From Syntrophomonadaceae bacterium (GTDB taxonomy: Bacteria; Bacillota; Syntrophomonadia; Syntrophomonadales; DTU052), in NCBI GenBank assembly GCA_012728655.1, contig JAAYEQ010000025.1, positions 62,001-126,000 on the forward strand: a DNA stretch of 64,000 nt. The letters run 5' to 3'. The translations under genes and the position numbers were made by a program. How positions within the stretch are numbered: position 1 is the stretch's first letter; each line of letters starts with the position of its first letter. Below, in pieces: positions 18,233 through 28,876 of this stretch. The notes under the pieces are model-generated. The model was not told the DNA's origin. It was given only the letters and a program-made list of their open reading frames with translations, and searched no databases.

Positions 18233-20038
18233 CTACTTGTTGTCATCCTTTATATCGTAATCGGCATCATACACCCCGCCGTCAGTCTGTCCGCCGCTTT
18301 CCGGAGCCGCCTGCTCATAAGCTTTGGTGGTAACCTCATACAGGGCGGTGGTGAGTTCCTCCGTTTTCTTCTTGATTAAGTCTATATCATTGCCGGCCAG
18401 GGCCTGGGACAATTCTTCTTTGCTGGCTTTGAGCTTATCTATTAGAGCCGCGTCCACCTTTTCCCCGAAATCCTTAATGGCCTTTTCCGCCTGGTAAACC
18501 ATGCTGTCGGCATGGTTGCGCGCTTCCGCCGCCTCCCGGGCCTTGCGGTCCTCTTCGGCGTACTTCTCGGCTTCTTTTACCATTCTTTCAATCTCCTCGC
18601 TGGTAAGGCCGGAGGAAGAAGTAATGGTAATCTTCTGCTCTTTGTTCGTCGCCAGGTCCTTGGCACTAACATTTACAATCCCGTTGACATCAATATCAAA
18701 GGTGACCTCAATCTGAGGCACGCCGCGCGGCGCCGGGGGAATCCCCTCCAGATGGAAACGTCCCAGGGTAACATTGTCCCGGGCCATAGAACGCTCTCCC
18801 TGGAGAACATGGATTTCCACCGAGGTCTGGTTGTCAGCCGCCGTAGAGAATATCTGGCTCTTGGACGTCGGTATGGTGGTGTTGCGTTCTATCATCTTGG
18901 TGAACACACCGCCCAGGGTCTCAATCCCCAAACTGAGCGGAGTAACGTCGAGGAGCACCACGTCCTTGACATCGCCGGCCAGGATCGCAGCCTGAATCGC
19001 CGCGCCTATAGCCACCACTTCGTCCGGATTGATGCCCTTGTACGGTTCTTTACCCAGATAATTCTTAATCGCCCTCTGTACGGCCGGCATTCTGGTTGAA
19101 CCGCCCACCAGGATTACCCGGTCGATCTGCTCCGGCTTAAGTCCCGCATCCTGCAAAGCCTGGCGGGTAGGTCCCATGGTTTTCTCCACCAGGTCGGCTG
19201 TAAGTTCCTCAAATTTGGCGCGGGTCAGCGTCATATCCAGATGCAGGGGGCCGTCGGAGGTGGCAGTGATAAAAGGAATGTTGATATCGGTACTGGTCAA
19301 GGTGGAAAGCTCATGCTTGGCTTTTTCCGCGGCCTCTTTCAGGCGCTGCATTGCCATCTTGTCGGTTTTGAGATCAACCCCGGTAGATTTCTTAAACTCA
19401 TTGACCAGGTACTCTATGATACGGTCATCGAAATCGTCGCCCCCCAAGCGGTTGTTACCGCTGGTAGCCTTGACCTCAAAAACCCCGTCTCCGATCTCCA
19501 GGATGGAAACGTCAAAGGTTCCTCCTCCCAGGTCAAAAACCAGTATGGTCTGGTTCCCTTCTTTATCCAACCCGTAGGCCAGGCTTGCGGCCGTAGGTTC
19601 ATTGATAATACGCAATACCTCAAGACCCGCAATCTTGCCGGCATCTTTCGTTGCCTGTCTCTGGGCATCGGTAAAGTAGGCCGGGACTGTGATTACCGCC
19701 TGAGTAACGGGTTCTCCCAAATAGGCCTCCGCATCGGCTTTAAGCTTCTGCAAAATCATGGCCGAAATCTCGGGCGGAGAGTATTCTCGATCATCTATCT
19801 TTACCCGGTATTTGGTACCCATATGCCGTTTGATAGAAAGGATGGTTCTATCAGGGTTGGTAACCGCCTGTCGTTTGGCCACCCGGCCGACCAACCTCTC
19901 ACCGGTTTTGGAAAACCCTACTACTGAGGGGGTAATCCTTTCTCCTTCACTGTTGGTTATAACCGTAACATCATTGCCGTCCATAAATGCGATACAGGAG
20001 TTTGTTGTCCCCAAATCAATACCTACCACTTTGCCCAT
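18233..20038 (-). CDS. dnaK: Chaperone protein DnaK (Hsp70)
   Basis: DnaK (601 residues) is the ATP-dependent Hsp70. The nucleotide-binding domain begins [14 protein letters not shown] and contains [14 protein letters not shown] and [10 protein letters not shown]; the linker [13 protein letters not shown] leads into the substrate-binding domain. The open frame extends 16 codons upstream, but the ATG at 20038 gives the family N-terminus and follows an AACGGAGG site. It sits between grpE and dnaJ under HrcA control from upstream. Confidence 0.98.
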   Translation of the reverse strand: MGKVVGIDLGTTNSCIAFMDGNDVTVITNSEGERITPSVVGFSKTGERLVGRVAKRQAVTNPDRTILSIKRHMGTKYRVKIDDREYSPPEISAMILQKLKADAEAYLGEPVTQAVITVPAYFTDAQRQATKDAGKIAGLEVLRIINEPTAASLAYGLDKEGNQTILVFDLGGGTFDVSILEIGDGVFEVKATSGNNRLGGDDFDDRIIEYLVNEFKKSTGVDLKTDKMAMQRLKEAAEKAKHELSTLTSTDINIPFITATSDGPLHLDMTLTRAKFEELTADLVEKTMGPTRQALQDAGLKPEQIDRVILVGGSTRMPAVQRAIKNYLGKEPYKGINPDEVVAIGAAIQAAILAGDVKDVVLLDVTPLSLGIETLGGVFTKMIERNTTIPTSKSQIFSTAADNQTSVEIHVLQGERSMARDNVTLGRFHLEGIPPAPRGVPQIEVTFDIDVNGIVNVSAKDLATNKEQKITITSSSGLTSEEIERMVKEAEKYAEEDRKAREAAEARNHADSMVYQAEKAIKDFGEKVDAALIDKLKASKEELSQALAGNDIDLIKKKTEELTTALYEVTTKAYEQAAPESGGQTDGGVYDADYDIKDDNK

Positions 20039-20173
20039 AAAAGCACCTCCGTTGACATCTCTGATTGGCTTTCCATTATTATTCAATTTAAAAATCCAAA
20101 AGAATCCCCCAGCACCACAATCCGCCTTACGTTAATTAACATTACTTGTTGAACCGGGCCACCCTTGCCGCAT

Positions 20174-20767
20174 TTATTCCTCATCCGTTGACCTGGTTTG
20201 AGCCACTACCACCATACTGGGACGCAACACCCGTTCCTGGTAGGTGTAACCGGTCTGAAATTCCTGGACTATGGTACCGTCAGGGTATTGTCCGCTTTCA
20301 TCTATGCTGAATGCTTCGTGGAACCGGGGATCAAACATCTCACCCTCGGCGGGAATGGCTTTAACCCCTTCCTGCACCAGCAGATCGAGGAGCCTTTTTT
20401 CAATCATTTCAACGCCCTTGAGGAGCGAGGATACGTCTCCTCCCTGTTCGATGGCCGCCTTGGCCCTCTTGAAGTCGTCGACCAGGGGTAACAGCTTTTT
20501 CAGCAAAGGCATATTCCCATAACGAAGCAGTTCGTCTTTGTCCTTCTGCCACCGCTTGCGCTGGTTTTCGGCATCCGCCAGGGCCCTTAGGTATTTGTTA
20601 TAGTATTCCTCGGCCTTGATCCTTTCCGCCTCCAGCTGTTCCCGCAGCAGGCTGACTTCGTCCTTCGTCTCTTCAACTCTCTCTTCCGGCTGGTCGTCGC
20701 CTTCAGACAAATGCTCAGGTGCATTCTGCTTTTCCAGATCCATTTCAATGTCTCTTTCGTTACTCAT
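20174..20767 (-). CDS. grpE: Nucleotide exchange factor GrpE
   Basis: GrpE (197 residues) releases ADP from DnaK. An acidic, low-complexity N-terminus is followed by a long coiled coil (about 45–100) and a C-terminal beta domain with the family motif GEMFDPRFHEA and GYTYQERVLRPSMVVVA. It lies between hrcA and dnaK. The hrcA–grpE gap (354 bases) is unusually long for this operon. Confidence 0.95.
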   Translation of the reverse strand: MSNERDIEMDLEKQNAPEHLSEGDDQPEERVEETKDEVSLLREQLEAERIKAEEYYNKYLRALADAENQRKRWQKDKDELLRYGNMPLLKKLLPLVDDFKRAKAAIEQGGDVSSLLKGVEMIEKRLLDLLVQEGVKAIPAEGEMFDPRFHEAFSIDESGQYPDGTIVQEFQTGYTYQERVLRPSMVVVAQTRSTDEE

Positions 20768-21121
20768 TCCGTCACCCCATTAAAACTAATCCCGGCCCCC
20801 TTGAGATTGGCGGTCGCCGGATTATTACTCCGGAGGTTACTCACCGGACACACCTTTCTGAACTCTGACCGAACCCTGAAACGCTAATCCGGCTTCCCGG
20901 AGCCGGTGTTAAGCAATAATTGAGCCGGCTTCAATGAACGAGCCAGGCAAATTCCGCATCTCCGCGGCTGCCGCGGCTGCATCCAGCAGCGGGTCTTTCC
21001 ATAACGAAACCCGGCGCGAACGCCTGGTATCTCTTCCAGCCCCGGGGATATGTCCGGCGGATCCATTCCCAAACCGAGGCAGCCGGCGTCCTGCTTTGAC
21101 CTGGGTTTCCTTCAAGGTATT
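20768..21121. other. 354-base non-coding gap between hrcA and grpE
   Basis: No credible reading frame is seen. The stretch is GC-rich with short palindromes (for example CCGGCT-TCCCGG-AGCCGG at 20891–20908, and a GC-rich run around 20980–21000). It separates two genes that are normally nearly adjacent. No second CIRCE element is present here, so grpE-dnaK-dnaJ either read through from hrcA or use an unrecognised promoter. Confidence 0.5.
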
Positions 21122-22153
21122 CTATCTCAGCATATCATGGATTACTTCCTGTAAAATATCGCGGACCTTTTCCACCGAGGCTGATGCCTTCCAGTACTCC
21201 ATTCTAACCGGACCGATTAATCCTATTCTGCCCTTTTCGTTGCCGTCAACCACATAGGTGGTAAAAACTACGCTCAGTTCCTTGATTTCCTCGACCTCAT
21301 TCTCGGTCCCTATTTTTATTTTTACCTCTCGCGGTCCGGTTTCACTTACCATGCTCTTGATGAGTTCATGTTCTTCCAGAGCCACCAGCAGTTTGCGGAG
21401 CTTTTCAAAGTCCTTGAATTCAGGCTGATTGACGATATTCAAGGCTCCATTGATGAATACCCTTTCATTCTCTTCGTTATTCATGGTCATCTCAATGGCT
21501 TCCAAAACCCTCTCAATAAACTGGCGTCGGTGCAGCAGCTCCCGCCGCAGGCTGCTTAACATGGTACGACCGATACTGTCAAAATGAGTTCCCTTGAGGT
21601 TTTGGGTAAACAGCCGGGACAGGTCCTCCAAGTCTTGGGCCTCAATCGACTCCGGCACTTCTATCCGCTTGTGGATCACATTGCCCAGATCGGTCACAAT
21701 GACCACCAGCGCCTGCCGGTTCCCCACCGGCACCAGTTGCAGATGCTGCAATTTGCCGGCCGACATCGGAGGGGCGATGACCACCGAGGCATAATTGGTG
21801 AATTGAGCCAGGACATTTCCCGTCCGCTGGATGACGGTGGAGATGTCCTCAATCTTCTGAGAAATCATATTTCTCAGGTATTCCTCCTCTTCGGGAGTGA
21901 ACTGCTCCTTCACCATCATACAGTCAACAAAGTACCGGAAGCCGCTTTCCGAGGGAATGCGTCCCGACGAGGTATAAGGTTGTTCCAGAAAGCCCATCTC
22001 TTCGAGATCAGCCATCTCATTGCGCACCGTGGCCGGGCTGACTCCCAGATTGCGTTTTTTAACAATAGCCCGCGATCCTATGGGCTCCGCGGTTCGAACA
22101 TACTCCTTGACGACCGCGTCGAGAATCACTTTTTTGCGTTCATCCAGTTTCAT
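21122..22153 (-). CDS. hrcA: Heat-inducible transcription repressor HrcA
   Basis: HrcA (343 residues) represses class I heat-shock operons by binding CIRCE. The N-terminal winged helix contains the recognition region ATVRNEMADLEEMGFLEQPY and the SSGRIPSESGFRYFVD segment; the C-terminal GAF-like domain follows. I prefer the ATG at 22153, five bases after AGGGTGG, over the GTG at 22162 that is part of that site. It is first in the operon and autoregulated through the CIRCE just upstream. Confidence 0.96.
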   Translation of the reverse strand: MKLDERKKVILDAVVKEYVRTAEPIGSRAIVKKRNLGVSPATVRNEMADLEEMGFLEQPYTSSGRIPSESGFRYFVDCMMVKEQFTPEEEEYLRNMISQKIEDISTVIQRTGNVLAQFTNYASVVIAPPMSAGKLQHLQLVPVGNRQALVVIVTDLGNVIHKRIEVPESIEAQDLEDLSRLFTQNLKGTHFDSIGRTMLSSLRRELLHRRQFIERVLEAIEMTMNNEENERVFINGALNIVNQPEFKDFEKLRKLLVALEEHELIKSMVSETGPREVKIKIGTENEVEEIKELSVVFTTYVVDGNEKGRIGLIGPVRMEYWKASASVEKVRDILQEVIHDMLR

Positions 22154-22166
22154 GTCAACCACCCTG

Positions 22167-22193
22167 TTAGCACTCTCTAGCGTTGAGTGCTAA
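22167..22193. promoter_or_regulatory. CIRCE operator (perfect)
   Basis: TTAGCACTC and GAGTGCTAA are separated by exactly nine bases, a full match to the consensus. It lies 13 bases before the hrcA start, in the 5' leader of the promoter at 22206–22234, so HrcA binding would block transcription of hrcA and the chaperone genes. Confidence 0.98.
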
Positions 22194-22205
22194 TATCTTA
22201 CTAAG

Positions 22206-22234
22206 AAAATAGCACCAGCGATTTCCTTTGTCAA
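22206..22234 (-). promoter_or_regulatory. Sigma-A promoter of the hrcA operon
   Basis: TTGACA (22229–22234) and TATTTT (22206–22211) on the minus strand are 17 bases apart. Transcription would begin a few bases before CIRCE. Confidence 0.85.
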
Positions 22235-22313
22235 GCCGGGACAGTCCTGAACCATAGCCCTGCCACTCGCTTCCGTCTCACTTGGAGGACTTCAGGGGCT
22301 CATTCCCATTCTT

Positions 22314-23462
22314 CTACAAAATTGCTTCCAGTAGCCTCACAAACACACGGTTGGAGAGAAAATACCCCCGCCGGGTTAGGCGCAGCCAGGGATGATCATA
22401 CTCCAACAGCCCTTCTTCCCGGCTTTGTTGCAATGCAGCGGCAAACACCGTCAATGGCTGCAATCCGAACCGCTTTTCAAACTCGTCTGCATTCACCCCC
22501 TGGGTCATCCTGAGCCCCATGATCATGGCATCGCATCCCAACTGCTCCTTTGATATCAGGGATTCCATGACCTCCCGGGGCGGATCCCGGTCCTGGTATA
22601 GAAGACTCCGGATGTACTGCCGGATTTCCGGCAGATTCCGGTACCGTACGCCGCCCCTGAAAGATACGGCTCCGGCGCCGATTCCCAGATAATCACCGGC
22701 TTCCCAGTAGTTAAGATTATGGCGGCAAGCCGCTTCGGGTCGGCAAAAATTCGAGATCTCGTAGTGTTGATAACCTGCATGCTCAAGGCAGCTTACGGCC
22801 GCATAATACATGTCGGCCTCATCCTCTTCCGGCAAGGCCGATAACTCCCCTTTTTGTAAGCGCAGCGCCAACGGAACCGTCTCCTCCATCTGCAATAGAT
22901 AGCAGGAAAGGTGAGCAGGGGCCAGTGAAACGGCCTCCTGCAGGTTATGCTTCCATCCCGGCAGATCCTGTCCGGGGATGCCGTAAATCAGGTCAAGCCC
23001 GTAATTGAAAATCCCGGCTTTTACTGCATTTTCAACGCTCCGGTATACCGCATCCCGGGAATGAATCCGCCCCAGGAGTCGGAGTTCGGAATCGTTAAAG
23101 GACTGCACCCCCAGGCTGATGCGGTTGACCCCGGCCTCACATCCGGCCTTCAATCGGTCAAGGCTGACGGTTTCCGGATTGGCTTCCATGGTTATTTCGC
23201 AGTCGGCGGCCACTGAGAAGAATTTACGGATGTGAGCAAACAGCTTCCGAATCTGAGCCGGCGACATCAAGCTGGGGGTGCCGCCGCCCAGGTAAATGGA
23301 AGTGGCCGTTCCCCATTCCTGCCGGTTGGCGATCCTCTCAATCTCGCGCAAAAGAGCATTGCCATATTCTTCGGCCAAATCCGGCTGATGGGGTATGGAA
23401 TAGAAATCGCAATAGGAGCACTTGCTTAAACAGAAAGGAAAATGTATGTAAATACCCATCAT
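22314..23462 (-). CDS. hemW: Radical SAM heme chaperone HemW
   Basis: HemW-type radical SAM protein of 382 residues, once annotated as oxygen-independent coproporphyrinogen oxidase. The cluster motif CxxxCxxC is at Cys11, Cys15 and Cys18 (FCLSKCSYC), followed by [10 protein letters not shown] and the C-terminal HemN domain. HemW proteins lack the extra N-terminal residues of true HemN and act in heme delivery. The ATG overlaps the lepA stop (ATGATG). The order lepA–hemW–hrcA is standard in Firmicutes. Confidence 0.92.
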   Translation of the reverse strand: MMGIYIHFPFCLSKCSYCDFYSIPHQPDLAEEYGNALLREIERIANRQEWGTATSIYLGGGTPSLMSPAQIRKLFAHIRKFFSVAADCEITMEANPETVSLDRLKAGCEAGVNRISLGVQSFNDSELRLLGRIHSRDAVYRSVENAVKAGIFNYGLDLIYGIPGQDLPGWKHNLQEAVSLAPAHLSCYLLQMEETVPLALRLQKGELSALPEEDEADMYYAAVSCLEHAGYQHYEISNFCRPEAACRHNLNYWEAGDYLGIGAGAVSFRGGVRYRNLPEIRQYIRSLLYQDRDPPREVMESLISKEQLGCDAMIMGLRMTQGVNADEFEKRFGLQPLTVFAAALQQSREEGLLEYDHPWLRLTRRGYFLSNRVFVRLLEAIL

Positions 23463-25258
23463 CGGTCATCATCCATGTTCAAAACAGAAATAAAGGTATC
23501 TTTGGGGACTTCCACCCTTCCGATCTGTTTCATGCGTTTTTTACCTTCTTTCTGTTTCTCCAGCAGTTTTTTCTTACGGGTTATGTCCCCTCCGTAGCAC
23601 TTGGCCAGAACATCTTTGCGCCTGGCCTTGACCGTTTCCCGGGCGATGACCCGGCTTCCGATGGCCGCCTGAATGGCCACTTCAAACAGCTGCCGGGGGA
23701 TGATCCGGCGCAGCTTTTCCACAATGGCCCGAGCGCGGGGATAGGCCTTGTCTTTGTGTACGATAAACGACAGGGCGTCCACTATTTCCCCGTTCAACAT
23801 GATATCAACCTTAACCAGTTCCGATTCCACATAACCGATTATCTCATAATCGAAAGAGGCATAGCCCTTCGTTCTTGACTTCAAAGCATCAAAAAAATCA
23901 TAGATGATCTCGGAAAGCGGCATGTCATAAACCAGCATCACTCGGTGAGGCGAGAGGTATTCCATGTTCTTGAAGGTACCGCGTTTCTCCTGGCACAGTT
24001 CCATGATGCTCCCGATGAAATCGTCGGGAACCATTATGGTTGCCTGCACATACGGTTCCTTGACCTGGCGGATTTTACCGGGTGACGGCCACTGGGCGGG
24101 ATTGTCAACCTCGATTACTTCTCCGTTCTCCAGCAGCACCCGGTAAACCACGCTGGGGGCGGTGACGATCAATTCCAGGTTGTATTCGCGCTCCAGCCTC
24201 TCGGTAATTATCTCCATATGCAACAGCCCCAGGAAACCGCAGCGGAAGCCAAACCCCAGAGCTTCCGAGGTCTCAGGTTCAAACTGCAAAGAAGCATCAT
24301 TCAGCCGCAGTTTCTCCAGAGCGTCACGCAGCTTTTCAAACTCGTTGTTTTCCACCGGGTATAAACCGCAGAACACCACCGGTTTAATCCGGCGGTATCC
24401 CGGCAGGGGTGCCGGCGCGGGCGTTTTGGCGGAAGTTATGGTATCCCCTACCCGGGTGTCGAGAACATTCTTGATTCCGGCGGCCAGATAACCAACCTCT
24501 CCCGCCTTTAATACTTCGACCGGTTTCATGCGGGGAGTAAAGATCCCGACCTCGGAAACTTCATACTCTTTGCCGGTGGCCATCATGCGGATCAGGTCCC
24601 CTTTCCTGACCTGCCCCTCGAAGACCCTTATGTAGCTGATGGCTCCGCGATAGGAGTCAAAGTAGGAATCAAAAATCAGTGCCTGCAGGGGCCGGTTGAC
24701 ATCTCCCCGGGGAGGCGGCACCCTGGCAACCAGGGCCTCCAGGACCTCCTCAACCCCATAGCCCAGCTTGGCCGATACCCGGATAATGTCTGCGGCGTCA
24801 ATTCCCAGCACATCGCCCATCTCCTCAATAACCCGTTCCGGTTCGGCATTGGGCAGGTCAATCTTGTTCAAAACCCCGATAATCTCCAGATCCTGCTCCA
24901 TCGCCTGGTACACATTGGCCAATGTCTGGGCCTCAATCCCCTGAGAGGCATCAACTACCAGCAACGCGCCCTCGCAGGCTGCCAGACTGCGCGACACCTC
25001 ATAAGTAAAGTCAACATGCCCCGGGGTATCGATCAGGTTCAAAATATAGGTTTGACCGTCCCGGGCCTTGTACTCCAAACGGACCGGGGTCAGCTTAATG
25101 GTGATGCCGCGCTCCCGTTCCAGATCCAGGGTATCCAGAACCTGCTCCCGCATCTCTCGCTGGGACAGGGTCCCGGTAAACTCCATCAGGCGGTCCGCCA
25201 GGGTCGATTTGCCGTGATCGATATGGGCGATGATACAGAAGTTCCGAATATTGTTCAC
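23459..25258 (-). CDS. lepA: Elongation factor 4 (LepA)
   Basis: LepA (599 residues) is a ribosome-associated translational GTPase that affects initiation and back-translocation. The G domain starts [20 protein letters not shown] and contains [11 protein letters not shown] and NKIDLP; the C-terminal LepA-specific domain includes [20 protein letters not shown] and ends near [16 protein letters not shown]. Length matches the family. It lies between murJ and hemW. Confidence 0.97.
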   Translation of the reverse strand: MNNIRNFCIIAHIDHGKSTLADRLMEFTGTLSQREMREQVLDTLDLERERGITIKLTPVRLEYKARDGQTYILNLIDTPGHVDFTYEVSRSLAACEGALLVVDASQGIEAQTLANVYQAMEQDLEIIGVLNKIDLPNAEPERVIEEMGDVLGIDAADIIRVSAKLGYGVEEVLEALVARVPPPRGDVNRPLQALIFDSYFDSYRGAISYIRVFEGQVRKGDLIRMMATGKEYEVSEVGIFTPRMKPVEVLKAGEVGYLAAGIKNVLDTRVGDTITSAKTPAPAPLPGYRRIKPVVFCGLYPVENNEFEKLRDALEKLRLNDASLQFEPETSEALGFGFRCGFLGLLHMEIITERLEREYNLELIVTAPSVVYRVLLENGEVIEVDNPAQWPSPGKIRQVKEPYVQATIMVPDDFIGSIMELCQEKRGTFKNMEYLSPHRVMLVYDMPLSEIIYDFFDALKSRTKGYASFDYEIIGYVESELVKVDIMLNGEIVDALSFIVHKDKAYPRARAIVEKLRRIIPRQLFEVAIQAAIGSRVIARETVKARRKDVLAKCYGGDITRKKKLLEKQKEGKKRMKQIGRVEVPKDTFISVLNMDDDR

Positions 25259-25270
25259 AAAAACCCTCCA

Positions 25271-26857
25271 TCAGACCCGGTATCGTATCCCGGGCAGGCG
25301 TTTTCTGATGATATCAAATACCAGTTCAGTTTCTTCCAGGCGGAATACGGAAATAATTATACCGTAAATAGCGGCTCCAAGTCCCATCCCCGTCAAAATC
25401 ATTATAAGGGCATTTATCTTGGGTGCAAAAACCAGCCAGGAGCCTGCCCAGGTGGCGCCACAGCGGGCAGCAGCATACATTACCACCGACCCCAAAACGG
25501 CTACCAAAAAGCTCCTGACCAGGACTCCCCCTCCAATATGTCCCAGCCTCTTCCTGATCAGGACGATCAAAAGCATCATATTAAATATCCCCGCCACCGA
25601 GTAAGCCAGAGCCAGACCCTCGTGCCCCATGGGTTTAACCCACAGAATCGAGAGGGCGATATTCAGTATAATGGAAATTATCCCAGCCAGCACCGGGGTA
25701 ACGGTGTCTTTAAGAGAGTAGAATACACGGTTTGTCAGTTGCAGGGCACTGTAGGCAAAAAGCCCGATGGAGTAGTAGAACAGAGCTTGTGCCGTGGCCA
25801 GGGTGTCCTGGGCGTCAAACTGCCCCTGTTGGAAAAGCAGAGCAATAAGGGGTTCCCGCAGGGCCATTAAACCCAAGGCGGCCGGAATGGTAATGACAAA
25901 AACCCCACGCAACCCAAGGGAAAATAGACGTTTGAATTCAGCAATATTGTTTCTGGCCGCCTGCTCGGTCATGGTAGGAAACACGGCCATGGCCACCGAT
26001 ATCCCGAATATGCCAACCGGGAGCTGCATGATGCGCTGGGCCAGGCGCAGCGCCGATATCGAGCCCTCGGGCAGTCCCGATGCCAGGTTCTGGTTTACAA
26101 ACAAGTTGATCTGGGTTACCGACAGGCCTATAACCACCGGTACCATCAGGATCAGCATCTGCTTGAGCCCCGGATGATTGGGGTTCAAAATAGGATAATA
26201 CCTGATTCCGGCCCGGGCCAAAGCCGGGAGCTGCACGGCAAAGTTCAGGGCCGACCCGACCACCACCCCCACCGAAAAGGCGGTGATGCCCCACTGACGG
26301 GCCAGCATTACCCCGACCAGGATTATCCCCAGGTTGTATATAATCCCTCCCAGTGCGGGTAGAGTGAAATGCTTGCGGGCGTTCAAGACTCCCAGGGATA
26401 TACCGCTCAGGGCCATAAAAAAGGTCTGGATGAGCATTACCCGGGTAAGGCCGGTAGCCAGTTCAATAGTCTCCGGAGGCAGTTTCGGAACCAGGAGGGT
26501 GATCAGAGCCCGGGTTTTAACCATCCCCAGGATAATAAGAAGTATGACCAACAACACGGCCCAGTTCAGGACCAGACTGGTAACCTTCCAGGCCTCCTCA
26601 TCCTCTCCCCGAGCCAGGTACTGCCCCAGAACCGGGATGAGCGCCGAACTCAAGGCCCCTCCAACCAGGAGCATATATATAAAGTCGGGTATTGAGAAAG
26701 CCGCATTATATGCATCGGTCACATAGGTTTGTCCGAACCATGAATATATGACCATGTCCCGGACATAACCCAGAATCCGGGCAATCAGAGTGGTCACCAT
26801 CAGATAACCGGCAACTTTGGCAATCGTTTTTCCCTCAGGCACAGGTAACAACTCCAA
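25271..26857 (-). CDS. murJ: Lipid II flippase MurJ
   Basis: MurJ/MviN family membrane protein of 528 residues with about 14 membrane helices. It flips lipid II for peptidoglycan assembly. Characteristic features are the N-terminal ARILGYVRDMVIYSWFG and DAYNAAFSIPDFIYMLLVGGALSSA, and TEQAARNNIAEF. It lies 12 bases upstream of lepA. Its place in the spoIIP–lepA interval is less usual than elsewhere; a link to spore cortex synthesis is possible but not shown. Confidence 0.93.
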   Translation of the reverse strand: MELLPVPEGKTIAKVAGYLMVTTLIARILGYVRDMVIYSWFGQTYVTDAYNAAFSIPDFIYMLLVGGALSSALIPVLGQYLARGEDEEAWKVTSLVLNWAVLLVILLIILGMVKTRALITLLVPKLPPETIELATGLTRVMLIQTFFMALSGISLGVLNARKHFTLPALGGIIYNLGIILVGVMLARQWGITAFSVGVVVGSALNFAVQLPALARAGIRYYPILNPNHPGLKQMLILMVPVVIGLSVTQINLFVNQNLASGLPEGSISALRLAQRIMQLPVGIFGISVAMAVFPTMTEQAARNNIAEFKRLFSLGLRGVFVITIPAALGLMALREPLIALLFQQGQFDAQDTLATAQALFYYSIGLFAYSALQLTNRVFYSLKDTVTPVLAGIISIILNIALSILWVKPMGHEGLALAYSVAGIFNMMLLIVLIRKRLGHIGGGVLVRSFLVAVLGSVVMYAAARCGATWAGSWLVFAPKINALIMILTGMGLGAAIYGIIISVFRLEETELVFDIIRKRLPGIRYRV

Positions 26858-26942
26858 ACAGAATTAAGCATTAATATATCCTAAATTACGAACAATGCAA
26901 ACCGGTATGAAAAAAGGAAGGTCGATAGCGATGAGGGATATG

Positions 26943-27251
26943 TTAAGGAAATACAGGCAGGTCCAGGGTTTTGGTGAAGGCCAGATCCCGACACCAGTTC
27001 AGAACCGATTGCAGGCTGTCTTGTACGCGATGGAAAAGGTGTTTGGCCGGCAGCCAGTCGGTCATGCCGTCGGATAAATGGAACTCATAAACCTCCCCCA
27101 GGAAAGTAAGCCGGGCGCTGGTGTCCCTGTTTTCCAAAGCCAAAACGGTTACCGGCTTTCCTCCCAGTTCTTCAAGAGAGTCGGCGGTAATCCCCATGCC
27201 CAGCACCAGGATACCCGCCGCCAGCAGGATGATCAGGCAGAAAGACCTCAT
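26943..27251 (-). CDS. Small secreted or membrane-anchored protein of unknown function
   Basis: The 102-residue product begins with a clear hydrophobic signal-like segment (MRSFCLIILLAAGILVLGMG), followed by a short extracytoplasmic domain (VTVLALENRDTSARLTFLGE). The open frame extends upstream into spoIIP, but the ATG at 27251, one base after the spoIIP stop, gives this sensible N-terminus. It is tightly coupled to spoIIP, which suggests expression in sporulation. I do not recognise the family. Confidence 0.7.
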   Translation of the reverse strand: MRSFCLIILLAAGILVLGMGITADSLEELGGKPVTVLALENRDTSARLTFLGEVYEFHLSDGMTDWLPAKHLFHRVQDSLQSVLNWCRDLAFTKTLDLPVFP

Positions 27252-27252
27252 T

Positions 27253-28305
27253 TCAATTCCCTTCCAGCAATACCCGGGCCAGGATTTCCGCAAAAAGGGC
27301 CACCCCGTAGTTGGCTTCCTCGAGGCTGTTGTATTCATTGCCCACCTCAATCAGGATCGAAGGTGAATAAAGATCCTGGTTATAGGTACCCGGTTTGATC
27401 CTGACCCCCCTGACTAACCCCGGGTAACTGTTTTCGGCTTCACTGTACAGTTTCTCCGCAAACTCCAGGTTCTTTTCCCAATGAGGGTTGCTTTTCCGCT
27501 GGTCGCTGCCCACCACGATGAGAATCTGAGCAGCCTTTTTCCCCTTAAGATCCACTACAGCACCGGTTTTCTGCCCCGGTATCGAATCCCGGTGCACGTC
27601 GATGATAACGCCCCAACTGTCATCTTCCTCGAGCAGTTGCTTGACCGTTTCCCTGGATTTTACATAGGACTGGGTGTATTCCGGCGAATCATGGATCGTA
27701 TCTACAAAAACCGCCCGGAAGCTCAACTGGCTGAGATGCTTGGCCAGTTCCAACGCCACATCGTTAATCAACCCCCGCTCCCTCTCGGAGTGGGTGCGAT
27801 TGTCATCAGGAAGATAGGTTTCGGAACTGTGGGTGCAGTAGATCGCTACCGGCGGATAGCGATCATTGACAACTATATCATCGTCGGTACCGTTCTCCTG
27901 CGCATCAAGCGTCGGATGTGATCCGCCCTCAACCGAAGTCCCCGGGGGATCGGCCATGGCCGATACCGCAGTTTTCAAACCCTTAATGGGCTGCATGTGG
28001 GAGGCCACCATATCAACAGGTTCGTTGATAACCACCCCGGTAGACACCAGAAGCCTTTTCCAGGACAGGCCGGCGGGCCGATCCCTTAATCCTCCAATAT
28101 TTGACTTCAGCAAGTACTCTCCGCCGGTTTTGGATACATTAAGATGGTATGCGTATTCCCGACCGTAAACCGAAACCTGGTACGCCCAGTCCTGCAGCGT
28201 CTGAAAGCAGGGAGCAGGGTCATAGCCCAAACCCATTATCAAAACCGTCAGGCCAAGCCCCGCTCTCAACAACCATTTGCCCAGGGCAACCATCACTCTT
28301 GCCAT
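27253..28305 (-). CDS. spoIIP: Stage II sporulation protein P
   Basis: SpoIIP is a membrane-anchored peptidoglycan amidase and endopeptidase that, with SpoIID and SpoIIM, removes septal wall during engulfment. The 350-residue translation has an N-terminal membrane anchor and the amidase signature YCTHSSETYLP, then IDVHRDSIPG and SPSILIEVGNEYNS, which carry the zinc ligands. The ATG at 28305 follows GGGGGAAATT and is preferred to one five codons upstream. In many relatives gpr precedes spoIIP; no gpr is present here. Confidence 0.94.
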   Translation of the reverse strand: MARVMVALGKWLLRAGLGLTVLIMGLGYDPAPCFQTLQDWAYQVSVYGREYAYHLNVSKTGGEYLLKSNIGGLRDRPAGLSWKRLLVSTGVVINEPVDMVASHMQPIKGLKTAVSAMADPPGTSVEGGSHPTLDAQENGTDDDIVVNDRYPPVAIYCTHSSETYLPDDNRTHSERERGLINDVALELAKHLSQLSFRAVFVDTIHDSPEYTQSYVKSRETVKQLLEEDDSWGVIIDVHRDSIPGQKTGAVVDLKGKKAAQILIVVGSDQRKSNPHWEKNLEFAEKLYSEAENSYPGLVRGVRIKPGTYNQDLYSPSILIEVGNEYNSLEEANYGVALFAEILARVLLEGN

Positions 28306-28369
28306 AATTTCCCCCTGCACTCATGGTTTGGTAGAATTGATATTCCGCCGTTGCAGGGGATAGAACCGC

Positions 28370-28400
28370 AAAAAAGTCCCAACAATACAGTTGGAACTTT
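28370..28400 (-). terminator. Intrinsic terminator after the holin-like gene
   Basis: On the minus strand AAGTTCCAAC pairs with GTTGGGACTT across a six-base loop and is followed by TTTTTGC. It lies just after the stop of the gene that ends at 28411. Confidence 0.8.
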
Positions 28401-28410
28401 GATGCATCTC

Positions 28411-28749
28411 TTATCTTAACTCTGTGGGAACGAACGCGTCTATTAAACCTATCACAAACGCCGACAATAATGCTCCCAGGATGGTCACTGAAAGGTAGTT
28501 GGGAATAATAAACTGTGCGGCATAAATTACGACAACCGCAACCGCAAATCCAACTATTCCCCGGCTGCGCGGCGATACCCGTTCACCCAGAGCGAGCTCA
28601 ACCAGATAACCAAGTATGGCGATAACGATGGCGGCGATCAAAGCCCCGGTAAAGCCTGCCACCCTGATTCCTGGAAGCAGCCAGGAAACGAGCATAAGAA
28701 CCAGGGCCGACACCACAAAGCGAACTACTGTTCCCAGCACTCTTTCCAC
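28411..28749 (-). CDS. Phage-holin-family (YvlD-like) membrane protein
   Basis: A 112-residue protein with four hydrophobic segments and little else (LVLMLVSWLLPGIRVAGF, GALIAAIVIAILGYLVELAL, GIVGFAVAVVVIYAAQFIIP, VTILGALLSAFVIGLIDAFV). The WLLPGIRV segment and overall size match the YvlD-type 'phage holin family' proteins of bacterial chromosomes, whose role is unknown. It sits alone between rpsT and spoIIP, with its own terminator. It is not evidence of a prophage. Confidence 0.75.
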   Translation of the reverse strand: MERVLGTVVRFVVSALVLMLVSWLLPGIRVAGFTGALIAAIVIAILGYLVELALGERVSPRSRGIVGFAVAVVVIYAAQFIIPNYLSVTILGALLSAFVIGLIDAFVPTELR

Positions 28750-28809
28750 CTCCTTATCATCGGTAGATGATGTTATCTTGCCTGAATCCGTGAAAAACTA
28801 TGCAAACCG

Positions 28810-28838
28810 TTGCATTTTGAATTCAATGATGATATTCT
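28810..28838 (+). promoter_or_regulatory. Promoter of rpsT
   Basis: TTGCAT (28810–28815) and TATTCT (28833–28838) are spaced by 17 bases, about 40 bases before the rpsT start. Confidence 0.6.
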
Positions 28839-28876
28839 AATTCTGTCAATTTATGTGCAACAAAGGAGGTGGCAGG

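Noticed and set aside
28411-28749. Prophage holin
   Set aside because: No other phage genes are nearby; the protein matches chromosomal YvlD-type membrane proteins that carry the holin name only.
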